This document shows positions 1 through 15,100 of a stretch of DNA of 64,000 nt, in pieces. The notes beneath the pieces were generated by a model. It had not been told where the DNA came from and did not search any database. It worked only from the letters and a program-made list of their open reading frames with translations. The DNA is from Viscum album (lineage: Eukaryota > Streptophyta > Magnoliopsida > Santalales > Viscaceae), in contig OY728165.1 of the NCBI GenBank assembly GCA_963277665.1, positions 1,754,696,772 through 1,754,760,771 of the forward strand. Direction: 5' to 3'. Both the position numbers and the translations under genes were made by a program. Each line of letters opens with the position of its first letter. Position 1 is the stretch's first letter.

Positions 1-1384
1 ATAAATATTACTTTTATAAGATATCCAAATTTCATCCAAGATTAAGAGAAGCTGTATTTAATTGTACACTAATTTCATGATTATGTTCCTTTAAATCATA
101 TATTATATATTACCAGAATCCATGATTTCAAAGGCATCCAACATTGATTCTTATCTTGTCCAATTAATAATCTATACTCTTTAATTTGATACCTATATGT
201 CATAATAATAGTTATAAAATGTTCTCCCTATACTTAATATGATATTTTCATTATATACATTCCTCCTCACTAGACACATAAGAAAAATCCATTATAACCA
301 AATTCACATCAATAAAAATACCATTTTTTTATAGTAACTATGATCCAAATCTGAGATTCCTATATTATGAAATATTCAATGGTCCTAATTTCTAAAGGTA
401 GCATTGCATGAGTCTTCAAATAGTTCCCATTTTCCACTTCACCTTCTCCTATTATCATATTTCCTAGTTTATATTTCAAAATAAAAAAGGTTATGAAATT
501 GACACTTAGTCAAACATATATACATTAGTATGTTAGTTATACCAATTATGATTTTTATGGAACCCATAAGATTAAATTAAATTTCCTCATCCATTTAGTT
601 TCATTATGAACTATTATTAGTAACATTCATCTACCATGTATATTGAAGACCATGAACCCTTTCGTGTATTATCGTGTAATTTTCATAGCTCTTAAAAACC
701 CAGTGAAACCCTTTCACATCCTTGATAAAAACCATATTTTAGATTCTCACATAAAAAATATATAATAAATCCTGTGATAATGTCCTATAAGAGGTATCCA
801 AACATTTAATTCTTCAGTATCTCTCAGTTTTATTGGTTTGTTAATTTATGGTCAGGTATCCCTGCTAGTGTGAAAAGAGTTCAATAATAATCACAAAACC
901 TAATTGCATTTTATTTTAGAAAAAACTATTCTTCCTCAATTATATCAACTATATCTTCATCTCATTCTTCTAGATCATTGTAGTCATCTCCAATTCAGAG
1001 TTGATGAAATGATTTTGACTACCAATAAATATTTTCTCTTCGTCTAGGGAGTATTGATGTCAATAATTATTTTCCCTTAAATAGAGAAACTCAATTGTAG
1101 ACACTCAGTTTCCTATAGTTATCACATCTTTGAATTATCTTTTGGAACAACTATAAATTTTATCCTCTATTAATTTTCTGTATTATTACTCTATAACTCA
1201 TTACATTAACTATCACAATTTCTTCCTATAAAAATATATTTACATTAATTGGTTGAAATATTATTTTATGGTAGGTAAAACACTTATTTTTTCTTGGTTT
1301 TATATTCATTTGGAATCCCTATTTCAGTATATATTCATTTGGATTCTACAGTAGGTCAATTTTTCTTTCATGGATCGAATTTTT
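1..1384. other. AT-rich flank, no recognisable gene
   Basis: Very AT-rich sequence with frequent stops in all frames. I found no retrotransposon motif, RNA gene or conserved ORF in it, and no convincing match to the LTRs that follow. It is the left flank of the nested block and may itself be older decayed repeat DNA. Confidence 0.5.
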
Positions 1385-4300
1385 AGTAACATCCCATGTA
1401 AATTATAAAATAAAAGAATTTCAAATTTTTTAATATTTATAAATTATATTTTAATTTTTACATTAATGGGGAGTTTACGTTTATTACAATAGTCAATACA
1501 CAACAATGGGTTTATCTTAAATCTTATGTTGCATAGAAGACATAGTTATTGCGAAAAATAATAATGTATTATTTTTATTTTAAATAATATTTACACTAAG
1601 TAATTCTATGGGTGGGAATGAAAATAAATAATTATATTATGTGAATAAATGTTTTTTAAATATATTTTATTTTTTAGAATATTTTAGACGCTTCATATTA
1701 TAATAAATAAATTTTCAAGCATAAAATAGTACAATTTTTTAATAGGTATTTTTACAACCATTTGGTTGTGGTCTTTTTTAATATCTAGTTTTTGTCACTT
1801 TTATGTGTTCAATTTTAAAAAATAAATTATTTATTTCAAATTTGGATATCAAAATTTACTTTGGTCTGTTTTAGGAATTTTTCTAATTAAATTAATATTT
1901 TAATGAGTAGATAACAATACAAAATTTATATTCAGAACTTCTTTTTCATCTATTTCTTTATAGTTAAATTTTTCATAAAATTTGTTAGAAAGTATAATTA
2001 AATTATTTTTGTAACATTTAATCCAATGATGTTATTTTGATGATATTTTATATTGGAATTGAATAAAAAATGTTAAATTTTTAAACTTTTACTTAAAAAA
2101 CATGTTTTCTCATTCTGACAACTGGATTAGATTTAAATTTGTTTTTATCAATTTCGGGAATTGAATTTTCAAAAAATGTCATACATTCTTGGAATCAGTA
2201 TAATAAATTTGGTCTGTTATGATCAAAAGATGTTTTGGCAAATAGTAACATTATTATTTTATTTACAACACATAATGGTAAATAAGGTAATTAAAGGTAA
2301 AATTAATATTATATTATTATTTAACTTCCCTAAACATGTACTGATAATATTGGATGTGTTATTTTAGACCATGAAAGTACTTGGGTCTAAATTAGGGCCT
2401 ATAGAATCTTATTCTATGTGATTATGAAATTCATAATATTTAATTTTATGTGAGGAAAAATATGTAATAATAATATATATTATTTATAATAAAATTTTAT
2501 TATAGGTATACATATGTGATATATATGAATATGAATTTTCATTAGAATGCTAATGATATTACCTACATCATATTAATTTATTTAGAGTTTTTGAGAATTA
2601 AATAGTTGATTTTATTGATGACACAACGATTATGCGGCATTATATTTATTAAAGAATGAATCAAATAAATGAAATTAATAATATTAAAATAAATATATTT
2701 TTATATGTTTTATTCCATCCATGAGTTTCTTTGGATGATAATGACATATTAGAAGTCTGTTCAATGGATTTTCTCAAGGCTACTGATCTGTTTGTTGTTT
2801 ATTTAAATTCAATGAAATAAATTGTGTCGAAATTGATAGTACTAATATTTAATATAATAAATAATTTGTTATATTATTTAAAAAAAGACAAAAAAATTTA
2901 AACTTTAAAATTTTACTATTATAATGACAAATTTTTCATAAATTATTCATTTATGGGCTATTGGCCCAATCTAAGAAACCTTTATAGCATCATAATATTT
3001 AAAATGTTGTTTCCACAATTAAAATTAAAAGAGAATAATTGAGGGTAAATTAAAAAGATATGGATTAAAATAAAATCAATACAACTCATAAAATTATTAG
3101 ATGCTATTTTTTCAAACTAAACTCATCATAGATTCTATATTATTGAATTTAATTTCATTAGATTAAAAATCAATATATATTAATTTAATATTTTAATAGT
3201 TTACAAGGGTTCCACTCCCCTCCCCTATTAAAAGGTTGTAATTAGTCACTAATAAACACAAATCATGATCTATTTGGTTCATCCATGTTTTTCCCAAAAA
3301 ACATCCGAAAATATCTGTCCCACATTATTGTGCCATTATTTTTGGCATTACAACATCCTTAGAGGTGTTATGGTGTTCATAAATTGTGATCATCTGAAGA
3401 AGATGTATCATTTTCATTATGTATTTCCATTATATTTCTTCTTCAACTTCTTTCAAGTCTCCTATAACCAAGATGATATAATAACATCAGTATCCTGAAT
3501 ATAATGATATGTTATTATGGTAATAGAACCACATAAATCAATCTCAACAACCCTCCAATTGGAAATTAATTTATCAATGATGCGTGTGTGAGCACTATCA
3601 CCTCTAGGAAGCGAAGTGACTTATTTTTATCCATTATGTCAATTTTATGATATATATATAATTATATTTAAATTTATAATATGATTTTAATGATTTTATG
3701 ATCATTTTTATCGATTATATAATACTTTTATGTTTAATGATGATAATAATTTCATGAATATTGTTATAGAGATGATTTACTTCTTACCACTTGGACTTGT
3801 GACACCAAAAACATGATCATTATCAACTCACGTACCGAATATCCACAAAACATTCGATACAAACCTAAATAATTTTGTAATTTTTATCACATGGTAATAA
3901 GTTATATAAAATATATTTTTTTTTTAAGAAAGTATAAAAATAATGTGTAAATTAATATATTTTTATTTGTTAGGAATGTGAAGATTGTACATGACGAGTC
4001 ATACTCACAGTAAGGTACATTATCCAAATATTCTTTCATTGTGACATTTTTTGATAATATACACCACTTTATTTTTTTAGGGTTTATAATCAACCCAATT
4101 TAATTATAATATCATTTGGTGGTTTTAAAAATGAATATTTGTTATATGATTCATTTTACAAAATGAAAAAAGAAATGTTTTTAATGTATATCGTGATAAT
4201 GAATTTTCCACTACCATGACCATTATTTTATATTTGGAATCCTCTATAAGCCTTAATTTTTCTAAAAGATAATAAATTCAACATTCCATTTTCATATATT

Positions 4301-5130
4301 TTTTTAATGAAAATGTTTTTGATAATGTATATATTATGTCAATATAATGAAATTATATCTTCTGATTGAAATGTAGAAATGTTATTTTTCCATTATTCAG
4401 GTTGAGGTGTTATGATTATGTTATTCTTCCTGGGATTTTTCTATCTATAAGAGTGGTTCCAGAATAAAACATTGGTGTGTGGGCCTATAATATTTCTCCT
4501 ATAAATTGGGTAATGAGTCACAATTAAAAAATAGTGGTTCCCCTAAGATATTTATTCAATATACAATGATGGGTATTCCAAATGTTACCATGATGGTTAC
4601 TCCGTCTCTACATGTTAATGCTATAATGTAATTACGATATGGATGAAAGTAGTTAGCATAATTATATATCATTGATAAGTTTTTTTCATTAATCTTATGA
4701 TTTAATAAGTTATGTTAAATAACTTTTGTTTTGTGGGTGAAAATAAGATTTTGTGAAAATATTTTAATTAGTTGTAATCATTCATAGATGAAGAGTTTGA
4801 TTCATTATTTTATATTCATTACTAAGATTTTTCATTCTCATCCCATGTTTTTGAAATGTTTTCCACATGTTATATGGATGTTAAAGATAATGGATGAAGT
4901 CATGATGAGTGATACAAATATTTTTATCATGAAAATAAATCATTTTTTATTTCAAAGAGTTTCATTTTTTGAATAAATGGATAGTGAGTAGAATTTTTGA
5001 CTTTGTAATAATTATTATGTTCTATAATAGTTATGGAATATATCTGTAAAACTATAAACCGAAAAATATTTAAAATGTTAATACTTGACTTAATGCTATA
5101 TTATGTAATTTTTAAGGATAGTTACTTATA
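1385..5130 (+). repeat. Gypsy LTR1 (5' LTR of the double element)
   Basis: It begins with a decayed TGTAACATCC-type end (AGTAACATCC here) and stops just before the primer site at 5133. It aligns along its length with 8978-12196 plus 22071-22606, and with 26458-28045 plus 55351-57825. A decayed TATA box lies at 3226-3235 (TATTAAAAGG), about 1.84 kb from the LTR start, the same relative place as in LTR3. It carries only one copy of the GTGTGAACTATC-type motif (3586-3605); the other LTRs carry two about 190 bp apart. Confidence 0.75.
3226..3235 (+). promoter_or_regulatory. Decayed TATA box of gypsy LTR1
   Basis: TATTAAAAGG lies in a CT-rich stretch, at the position matching the better preserved TATAAAAAGG of LTR3. 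Probably dead. Confidence 0.45.
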
Positions 5131-5132
5131 TT

Positions 5133-5148
5133 TCGTATCAATGTGATT
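5133..5148 (+). other. Decayed primer binding site (tRNA-iMet), gypsy internal 1
   Basis: TCGTATCAATG replaces the usual TGGTATCAGAG. It is followed after a short gap by ATAACATTAGG, which also follows the primer site of internal 2, and TTTAGATAAC is shared by internal 2 and the LARD. The position fixes the end of LTR1. Confidence 0.6.
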
Positions 5149-8100
5149 ATTATATAACATTAGGAATTATAAGTTAATTTATAAAATATCCATAAATGAA
5201 TTTCACTTTATGGTAAAATTTATATGATAATGAATTTGAATATTACCATGTATCTTCACCTAAGGTATTTTTATTCAGAATAGTTTTCTATAGAAGAAAT
5301 ATGGAAACAACACTAGGAAGGAAAATAGAGCAAAACAACCAAAAAAGGCATCCTAAAATGGCATGAATCAGAAATAAATCATTTGTTTCTGTGATTGATA
5401 AGTTAATTTTACAATAAATAGTGGTAGTTACCATGGATGACATCAAGTAAATCAACTACAGTGGAATATTTCGGTAGTGGGGCACTTCAAGAGGCAACAT
5501 CCCCCAACATTCAAAAGACCCTCTTACCATGTAGAAGCTAAGGGGTTCATTAAAGCACAAGAAATGTTTTTTAATGTAATGGGGTGGTCAAAAAATCAAA
5601 AGGTTTGTCTTTAAATTTATCGTTTTGATGGAGAAGATGATTAGTAGTGGTAAATGATGATAAATATCAATTAATTGAAGATTTATATTCCCTAGAATGA
5701 GATTATTTTATGAATTTCTTCCTCAAGAAATATTTTACTAAGTATATTCAACCTACCATGGAAAAATGTTCATGGAATTAATTAAAAAGGTGGAATATTA
5801 TGTGGCTGCATGTGCAGAAAATTTCACCCATTTAATAGGTTATGTACCATATTTTATCTAGGGTATTGATAGTATGATAAATCAGTTATACTAAGGATTG
5901 AAGTTGAAATATAGATTGGAATTAGCATCTCATGAGATCCAAATCTGTGGGAAGCATGCACGATGTGGACAAAAGGTAAGAAATAACGTTTTCATATGAT
6001 CATTTGTTCTATGAATGAATGAAAATGAAGTTATCCAATTGGTTTAAAGTGTGAAAAAATTCTTCAATGAAGATTGGAGGTTTGAAAACTAAATTCCGAC
6101 CCTATTATTAGTGTGGTAAAAATAATCCTAGATGATTTCTCCCATTTTATGGGAAGTTCTTATAATGTGGTATGACTGGTAATATTTCTCATGAATACAA
6201 TGGAGATTATCATTCATGAAATGAAAATAGGTGGTAGGATGTTTTAGGTGAAATTTGGTACGTAATTATGTTAATGTGTGTCGAACATTGATTACCCAGG
6301 CTGAAAAATAGCAAGATAAAATGCATTAGGTCGTGTAAAAATCATTTAACACTAATATGATTTATTTGGGACCATAAAATGAAGTGTTCATTGCACTAGG
6401 GAGCTCAGTATGATTCCAATATCTATTTGAGGTCTCTGTACCATCAACTGAAGGTGACAGAGGATTAAATTCCATATTCATCATTTAAAATGAGATATGG
6501 GAATTATGATTTTGTAGTTATCCCATTTGGGTTATTTAATATCCTTGTGGTATTATTGAATCTTTTGAATGGAGACATTCATTAGTTTTTGGATCAATTT
6601 GTGGTTAGGTTTTTAGGTGATATGTTGGTATATTATAAATTCTAGGAGGAACATGAATGTCACCTGTGGATTGTTTTTAAAACATTAAATGAAATGAAAC
6701 TATATGGTAATTTCTGTAAGATTGAATTTATGTTGAAAAAAAAAATCATTCATTGGACATATAGTTTCTAAATAATTTATAACTGTTGACCCTTAAAAAT
6801 GAGTTGTTGATGAGTTGCCAAGACCTAAAAATATCAAAGAGATTAGTATCATACATTGATTAGAATGTCATTACTGAATGTTTTTTGAAATAATTTTTTC
6901 GTTGTTTATCCAACTAGCATTGTTAACACGTAAGGGACTTCTGTTCATCAGGAGAAAACTTGTGATTATTTTTTTCATGATCTGAAATGAAAATTGATAA
7001 ATGACGTAGTTTTGGCCCTACCTTTCAGTAATGGTGATATTTTTATCAACATTGATGCTTCATTTAAATAACGTGACTGTTTCCAAAAGCCAAATTATCA
7101 TGTAATTTATTATACTTCATTTAAATTTAATCCTTTTAATATTAATTACCGTACACATGATTTGGAATTAACTACTTTGGTTTTTTTCATTAAGAATTTG
7201 GAGGTATTATTTTTATGGAATAGTGTGTGAAATGTATACTAATCACAATTTTTTGAATTATATATTTACTATAAAATAATTTAACATGAGATAGATGAGA
7301 TGAATGGAATTAATAAAGTATTATGATTGTATGATTAATTACCATCATAGAATATAAAATTAAGGGTTTGAGTCTTTTAGTAAAAAAACTAATTCAATAT
7401 TAACCATGTTATGTTCAGAATGAGATACTTTGGTAATTTATTTGATGAATTTTGTTCTAAAAGTTGTTGGTGTACGCAATTCCAATATTTTTTAAGTTTT
7501 AATGAAATCTCCTATATCATAAAGAATTAAGAAAGAGTATATGGAAGACATTGACTTAAATAAAAAGGATGAATTTTTTAAAAGGGAAATGTTCTATAAA
7601 TAAAAAACTAATAATGATTTAACTTTGAGAATTGGGATGATATTATCTGTTCCTTGTGATCCTGAATTGAACTATGTGTTTCCATGTGAAGCCTGTAATT
7701 GTATGTTTTTTAATACTATAAATACTAAGAAGTAAAGAGATCATTGTGAGTATTACTATTGGGATTGAATCAAAATAGATATTGATGACATTATCTAGAA
7801 GTGTTTGGCTTGTCATCATGTTAAATAAGAATGTTAATTACCAATGGGGATGCATCACCCTTTTTAAATAACAAAGTGGAAAATGGAAATTATATCCATT
7901 TTTTTATAGTGGATTTACCAAATATAACATTAGTTAATAATGCAATTGTGTTTATTATTAATATATTGAATAAATATGATCATTTTCACCCTATTCGAGA
8001 TTCATGTTCTAGATAATCTATCTTGGATGTATCATAAAGAGATACTGATGTTAAATGTAGTATCTCTATCCATTGTATTTGATTGTGATCATATATTCAC

Positions 8101-8385
8101 TTATTACTTTTAGAATGGTGTTTAGAAGTCATTGTTTACAGTATTAAATTTCATTACCACTTTTCATCCACAATTAGATTGGCAGACATTACGAACAATT
8201 AAAACCACGCAGGATATTCTATGTGCTTGTTCGATGGAATACTAGGGTAGTTGGGATCAACAAATTTCATTGGTAGTTTTTTATTATAATAATATTTTCA
8301 TTCAAGTACATATATGGAACCATTTGAGGCTTCATATAGAAAGTAGTGTAGAAATCCATCTTATTCGAATGAAGTAGGTTAAAGG

Positions 8386-8706
8386 ATGTCAATGGGGATA
8401 CAATTTGTAGAGAAAATGCTAGAAAAAGTTCTATTGATTCATAGAATCATGAGACCAATACAGGGTAAGATGAAAAATTACGCACATATTTGGAATAAGG
8501 ATCATTCATTTGAGGTTGGTGTTCATGACTCTTTCAATTTTTCTCCTTCGAATAGTGTGATGTGTTTCAGAGAGATGGGGAAGTTGAGTCTATGTTTCAT
8601 TAATCTCTATGAAATCCTTGATAAAGTTTTATCTGTTTCCTATAAAATTGATTTACCACCATACATCTATCGTGTACACAATTTTCATCATGTTTTAATT
8701 TTATGA
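8386..8706 (+). pseudogene. Surviving ORF: gypsy integrase C-terminal fragment
   Basis: A 106-codon open stretch inside gypsy copy 1. Residues around 45-106 keep the pattern of the gypsy integrase C-terminal domain: SFEVGVHDSFNFSPS, then LSLCFINLYEILDKV, then YKIDLPPYIYRVHNFHHV. Families of this type have a GKLSPRFIGPFEIL-like segment followed by an HNVFHVS-like one. It is a by-chance open piece of the decayed pol, not an independent gene. An antisense ORF at 8600-8788 is its shadow. Confidence 0.8.
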
Positions 8707-8962
8707 ATGTATATGTCGGATCCATATCATGTTTTGAGATCAAATGTAGTTCATTTGGAAGAGAGGCTTCCTTATGTGGAATAACCATTCTAGATACTTG
8801 ACTTGATAGAGAAAGTGTTGAAAAATAAGGTGATCATTCACTTAAGGATTTGTGAATAAACATTATGGTTGAAGAATAAACATGGAAATATAAAAATTCA
8901 TTTGAGGGACAAATACCCCCACTTATTTTAGATGTATATAAAATTGTGAGGACCAAATTTCC

Positions 8963-8977
8963 AAAAGGGTGGAAGGA
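8963..8977 (+). other. Polypurine tract, gypsy copy 1
   Basis: AAAAGGGTGGAAGGA immediately precedes TGTGACATTC, the start of LTR2. It is the plus-strand primer site for reverse transcription in this family. The same arrangement is seen at 26442-26457. Confidence 0.7.
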
Positions 8978-11900
8978 TGTGACATTCTAGATAAATTATA
9001 GAATAATATTTTTTCAATTCTAATAATATGTATAAAGTAGATATTAATTTTACATTAAATGGGATTCTATGTCTAATATTGTACTCTACATGAAACAATG
9101 TGCTTCTCCATTATGTAATGTTTTACATAACATTTGGTTAAACCAAAAAAAATTATTATTAATATTCTTCTAAATAGTAGTAATATCCTACAATTTATAT
9201 TAAAATGAATGAATATAACAAACTATATTATGATTATAGATGTTTATTAAATGTTTTCTAATTACTTCCAATAATTTCGAAACATAAAATAATAACAAAT
9301 CCAATTTTATACCAAAAGACACCAATTTTTAAAAGGTAATATTATCGTTGTTTGATGGATACCCCTTTCTAAATCCAGGTTTTTCACATTTATATGTTCT
9401 ATATAAAATAATATATATCTTATTTGGTAGCATTATTTCAAAATGTATGTCGATTGATGTTTTTTTATTTATCTAATTTAATTAATATTTCAATGAAAGC
9501 TGAAAAAATTCCTTTTAATTCAAAACATCATTTTCTGATAATTTATTTATATTGTTAGGTTATATTTTTAAATAGATTAAATTTATAATTAGATTAGGTT
9601 TTTATCATTTAACCCAATAAATTTTACATGATGAAATTTTATATTGAAAATAAATATAAAATCTATATGAAATTTTGAATGGTTTACTTAAAAAACTAAT
9701 TTTATCATTCTGAAAACGAGATAAATTTTAAATTTATTTTTTACAATTCCAAGAATAAAATATTCAAAAACTAAAATACATGGCTATATTAATTATAATA
9801 TTTTAATTGAATAGTATAAAAATACTTTTTTGTTATTAGTAACTTTCGGATTTTATATACAATGGTTAATTGTAAAGATGGAATTTATATGTAAAATTAA
9901 TATTTTAATAACAAAAAACTACCCAAACACTTATGATAATATTATTGGATGATTTAGCATTGAACAAGAAAATTATTGGATCATAGTTGTGGAATTTGGA
10001 TCCATTTGGATGTGTTTAGGACATTTATAACAATTAATTTAATGTAATGGAAAATGTGTCATAATCATTGATTTTATTACTCAAAAAATTAATATGGTTT
10101 TATATTAGTGATATATTAGACTATGAATAGTACATAGAGTGTAAAAAAGATGACCAACCTCACGGTAATTTATTTATATCTTTTTTGAATTAAATAATTA
10201 AATTTATTTGTGACACAAGAAGTTGTTGTAGTAGATTTTTTAAACAAAGAATCAAATAATTGATATTAATAATATTAAAATAAATTTAATTTTAAATACG
10301 TTTTTCCATCCACGAATTTTATGGACGACTGTAACATATTATAACTCAATTTAATGTTTTTTTTTATTCTTATATCTCTATTTGGAGTTTATATAAACTC
10401 AATGAAATATATACTATCAAAATTGACAGTATTTATATTTTTTAAAAATATTTCATTAAATTATTTATAAATAATAAAAAATTAAAAAAATTAAAACACT
10501 AATATGATATGGTTTAAAAGCTCCTAAAGTATCCATTGATTTTCTATGGAACACATATAAGTAATATTTACAGCCACATAATGATTATTTTCATTAGCAT
10601 AATTAGAATTAAAAGGGAATAATTATGGGAAAACTGAAAAGATAAGGATTAAAATATAATCAATATATGTATAACTAGAGAAGAGGAACAATTTTCTTTA
10701 AGTATTTCTATTTCATTTCTTCTTACACATAGTAATTGTCTCTAAAACCATGATGATGTAATTAATCTAGTATCATCAATATATAGAGATATTATTATGA
10801 TTATATAATCACTTAAATCCATCTCCACTTCCATCAAATGGGAAATGAATTAATCTTTCGCGTGTACGTCTGAACTATAAACTCCACAAACCAATATCAT
10901 TTTTTTCATAACCATCACTCGTGAATTTTTATAAAAATGAAATTAATATATATATATATGTGTGATATTAATGAAAGATTAATCATTCTATGATATTAAT
11001 TTATCAATTACATTCTTACATTCTATGACAATAAAAATGATAATGTCGTACGTGCATACATGTGAACTATTTCCTCCAAAAAGAAATGTGACTCAGTTTA
11101 ATAAAATATATCACTTGAATTACATATATAAATATATTTAAATTATAAAATTATATTAAATAGGTTATGAACAATTTACATAGATTCGACAATTCATAAA
11201 TTCTATCCAAAATGATCAATGAAAAATGGAAAAAATTACTCATGCATACGTATGACATACCATCTGCATGATTACAATGAAGATCATTTTTCATAATTAC
11301 ACTTCACAGTTGGATTTCATGTTATAATTTTTTTATAAATATGATAATAAAGGAATGAATATTATCCTGGAGATGACAGACCTAGGACTACATGGACTAG
11401 TGACAACAAAACCATATTCATTTTCAACTCAAGTATCAAATATCAACAAAACATTAGTTATGAACATAAATAATTATGTAATTTTTATAACATTGTAATA
11501 ATTTATATTAAAGAAATAATAATCTTTAAATAGAGTATCAAAAATGATAAATTAATATATGTTTATTATTCTGGAATATAATGGATATAAATGACATGTC
11601 GGTGTCATGGTAAGGGACATTGTCCAAATATTCATACATTGAGGCATATTTCAATAATATACACCAAATTAGTTTATATGATATATAATCAACAGAATTG
11701 AATTTTAATCTCTATTAACTTATTTTAAAATTATTTTTTATATGAAAATTTTTTATAAACAAAAAATGGATTTTTTTACTGTACGTGGTGATAATGACTT
11801 TTCTTCCACCATAATCATTATTTTATTTTTTTCATCACATATATGCCTTATTTTTTTATAGGAAAATAAATACAACATATCATTTTCAGGAATTTTGGTA

Positions 11901-12196
11901 TATAAATTGGTTTTATAATATAATTATTATATTAATATCTTGAAATTTTATATTGTTATTATAAAGAGAAAATTTTAGTTATCCTTTATGGTTGTCATTG
12001 TGTTATGTTTATTTTATGGTTATTTGGAATTTTTTATATAAACAGGTTGGTACATGATAAATTGGGTGTCGGTTAGCATGTGATAGAAATCCAATGAATT
12101 CGGTAATGACATAAAGCTGAACAATAAGGATTATCCAATGATATTTAGGGAATATAATTTGATGGGTATTCCAAACGTAACCATGAAGGTTTCTAT
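8978..12196 (+). repeat. Gypsy LTR2 (shared middle LTR), left part
   Basis: It begins TGTGACATTC right after the purine tract of copy 1 and aligns with LTR1 and LTR3 until 12196. The minus-strand LARD interrupts it there, and the LTR resumes at 22071. The motif pair GTCTGAACTATAAACTCC (10868-10885) and ATGTGAACTATTTCCTCC (11060-11077) lies within it. The two parts sum to about 3750 bp, matching LTR1. Confidence 0.75.
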
Positions 12197-15100
12197 ATTG
12201 AACCATTCATAAAAATTGCATAATCATAATTTATGACAAGTATTCAAATTGATGATATATTCAGCTTTAAATTTTTAATTAATTAGTCCATAACTCTTAC
12301 ATAACATCTCAAATTTATAAAATATTTTTACAACTAAAATAGTATCCATTTATCACAAAATATAAGACATTAAAAATATATAATTTATTTCTTTTCTTGA
12401 TAGAAATGAAACATCACTTCTTATTTTACCTTAACCTTCCATATTCTCTATGGAAAACATTTTATAAACATATATTGCGCACAAAAAGCTCAGTAAGCGA
12501 TGTAAAATAAGTGATGAATTTTTTATGTTCATGAATACATAGAAACCCATGAAATCATTCATTTCACCCACAAAACATAACAACTTTAACTTACATCATG
12601 AAATCCAATGAATCCTGAAAACATAATGGTAATCAAAAATCATAAATGTAACTTTTGGCATTCGTATCATACTTACATTTTAACTTTCATAGATATATAT
12701 GGAGTATCCTTCATGGTTATGTTCGGAATAAAAATCATAGAATATTCCCTTAATATTTAAGGTGAAACCTTATCATTTGACTTTATACCATTACCCAATG
12801 CATTGGAGAGATATAATGGGCTCATCCTCCATCAAATTATCATAGAATAACATATATACATAATCATTTCCCAAGAGACCTAACATAATCATAACATGAA
12901 ATATACGAAGAAAATAAAAATAAAATTTCTAAATAGCAATCAAAAGAGATCATTTCAAGATATTGATATAATAAATCCTTTATCAAAAACCATTTTCAAT
13001 ACCAAAATACATGAAAAGGATATCATGTGTTTACTTTTATATAGAAAAAATTAAAAATTCTAGATGAACCCAAATATAAAATAATTGTTGTGGTGGTGGA
13101 AAAATTGGTTGTCATTGTATACTTTAAAAAATTAATTTTTTCATTTACCAAAACACTTCATAATAAAATATTTCTTTTTCGAAACAATTTAAAGAAATTA
13201 AAAATGATTTTTTTATTATAAATTGTATTTAAGGTGGTGTTAAATATTATCATCATATTCCTCAATGAAGTTAGCTTGAGATGAAGTCCCTTAATATGAG
13301 TCTGACATTCCATGTGCAATCATTATATTCATGAATAATAAAAATAGTTTAATTTATATTTTCACTAGAACATTTTTCCTATACATTATTAATTTTATAT
13401 CGTTCATTGTAATGTTATAAAAATGTTATAACTATATACTTTCATATCATATGTTTTTGTAGATATTCGGAACATAATTCGGAAATGAACATGGTTTCGA
13501 TGTCACTAGCCCAGATAGCCGTTGTTCCATAATCTCTAGAATAGTAACTATGGAATAATAAATATATTCATATATTAATCATATATTTTTAAAGAAAATA
13601 TTTAATTATGGTTAGGTAAAATAAAAAACATTATAATCATATATACGGTAAGACGTACGTACGTATGAGTAACATTTTCAATTTTCATTGATCCTTATTG
13701 AAATACTGTTATTATTAATTTATTTTTCCATAATAAAAATAAAATTATTAATATAATAAAAATAATTTAAATATTCTTATATATATAATACAAATTATGT
13801 GGTAAAAAAACAATTCCCTTCGCTTCATGGAGATGATAGCTCACACATACGCACAAACGACATTATTTTTTTATACTCACAAAACGTAAGAACATTATTG
13901 AAATATTAATGTATTTAAATGATATATATTTCATTAATAACACATAATAATATTCATTCCATCATTGGAATATAACTTGGTATATGTTAATGGAAAACAA
14001 ACTAAATCGGTTCATGGAGGTGATAATTCACACGTACACACGAATTATTAATTTATTTCCCATTTGATAGACGTAGTGATGTATTTTTGGGAGGATATTA
14101 ACATAATTAAATTTAAGTATATATAAGATAATTGATATATTATTACATCTTTTAATAATAATATTTACATGTAAGTGGATGAATAACTAAAATAGAGCCT
14201 CTAAAAAATGATACCTCTTCTTCAATTGATCACCTTTGAAGAAAACATAACACCACTAAGAACGGTGTTCTACCTAAAATAAGGCCTGAAGAATGTGGGG
14301 AGGTATAATAAGAAATATTTTGGGAAGATATTGGCTTACCCAAATGTATTTATATGTGTGATTATTAGAGATGATATGGTACCATTTTATTTGATAGGGG
14401 TGGGGCACCCTTTAAAATTCATAAAATTTTAAAATAATCGGATTAATTTTTTAAACCCAAAAGCATATAAATTGAAAGAGGTATAATATATGATGACGAT
14501 AATTAGATATACTATAATCCAATAATATTTATAAATTTATACGTTCTATACTAAAACTTATCTTATCTCTTTACCATTGTTTTTTCTTTTTAAATTTGAA
14601 ATTTGTTACTAAATTTTATTTATTAAGAGGCGGTTATTTTTTACTTATATGATATCAATTTTCCACTATTGGAAATGTAACTAAAATTTATAACTTATTA
14701 TATCCAATTTTGGATTTTATAATATTTCTATGGTCTTTAAATAATTTTATAATTTACTATTTTTATAGAATATGAATTATTTCAATTCTTATACTATTCA
14801 GATTATTGAATTTAAATAAAACTATAAAAGAGAGATAACTTTTAACAAAACAATTTTTTAATATTATAACATATCTGATTCACCTAGAAAATCTAATATA
14901 AAAATAATTATTTCATATAATAATTATTTTTATATTTAAAATATCATTACTTTTATTCCATCATTAATAAATCCATCAATAAATCATCATTGTCTCACAA
15001 TTCAATTTTATTATTTAATTTCTAAAAATTATAAATAAAATACCATGATATATGAAGTATTTCTATATTTATATTGACTATTTATTTTATAAGATATCAA

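Larger units (their letters stand above)
5131..8977 (+). pseudogene. Gypsy gag-pol remnant, copy 1 (protease and RT front missing)
   Basis: Many stops and small indels, but the order of domains is readable. Gag lies about 5440-6100 (HFKRQHPPTFKRP near the start) and a zinc-knuckle trace CGMTGNISHEY near 6160-6200. RT follows at once from about 6425 (YHQLKVTED, IPFGLFN, decayed catalytic motif as LGD). RNase H is about 6950-7370 (THDLELTTLVF), integrase zinc finger 7600-7830 (YYYWD, CLACHHVK), integrase core 7830-8370 and the integrase tail 8480-8930 (FEVGVHDSFNFSPS, LPPYIYRVHNFHHV), with a chromodomain-like end RDKYPHLF. Only about 230 bp separate the zinc knuckle from mid-RT, where about 1 kb is usual. 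The same gap is in copy 2. Non-functional. Confidence 0.8.
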
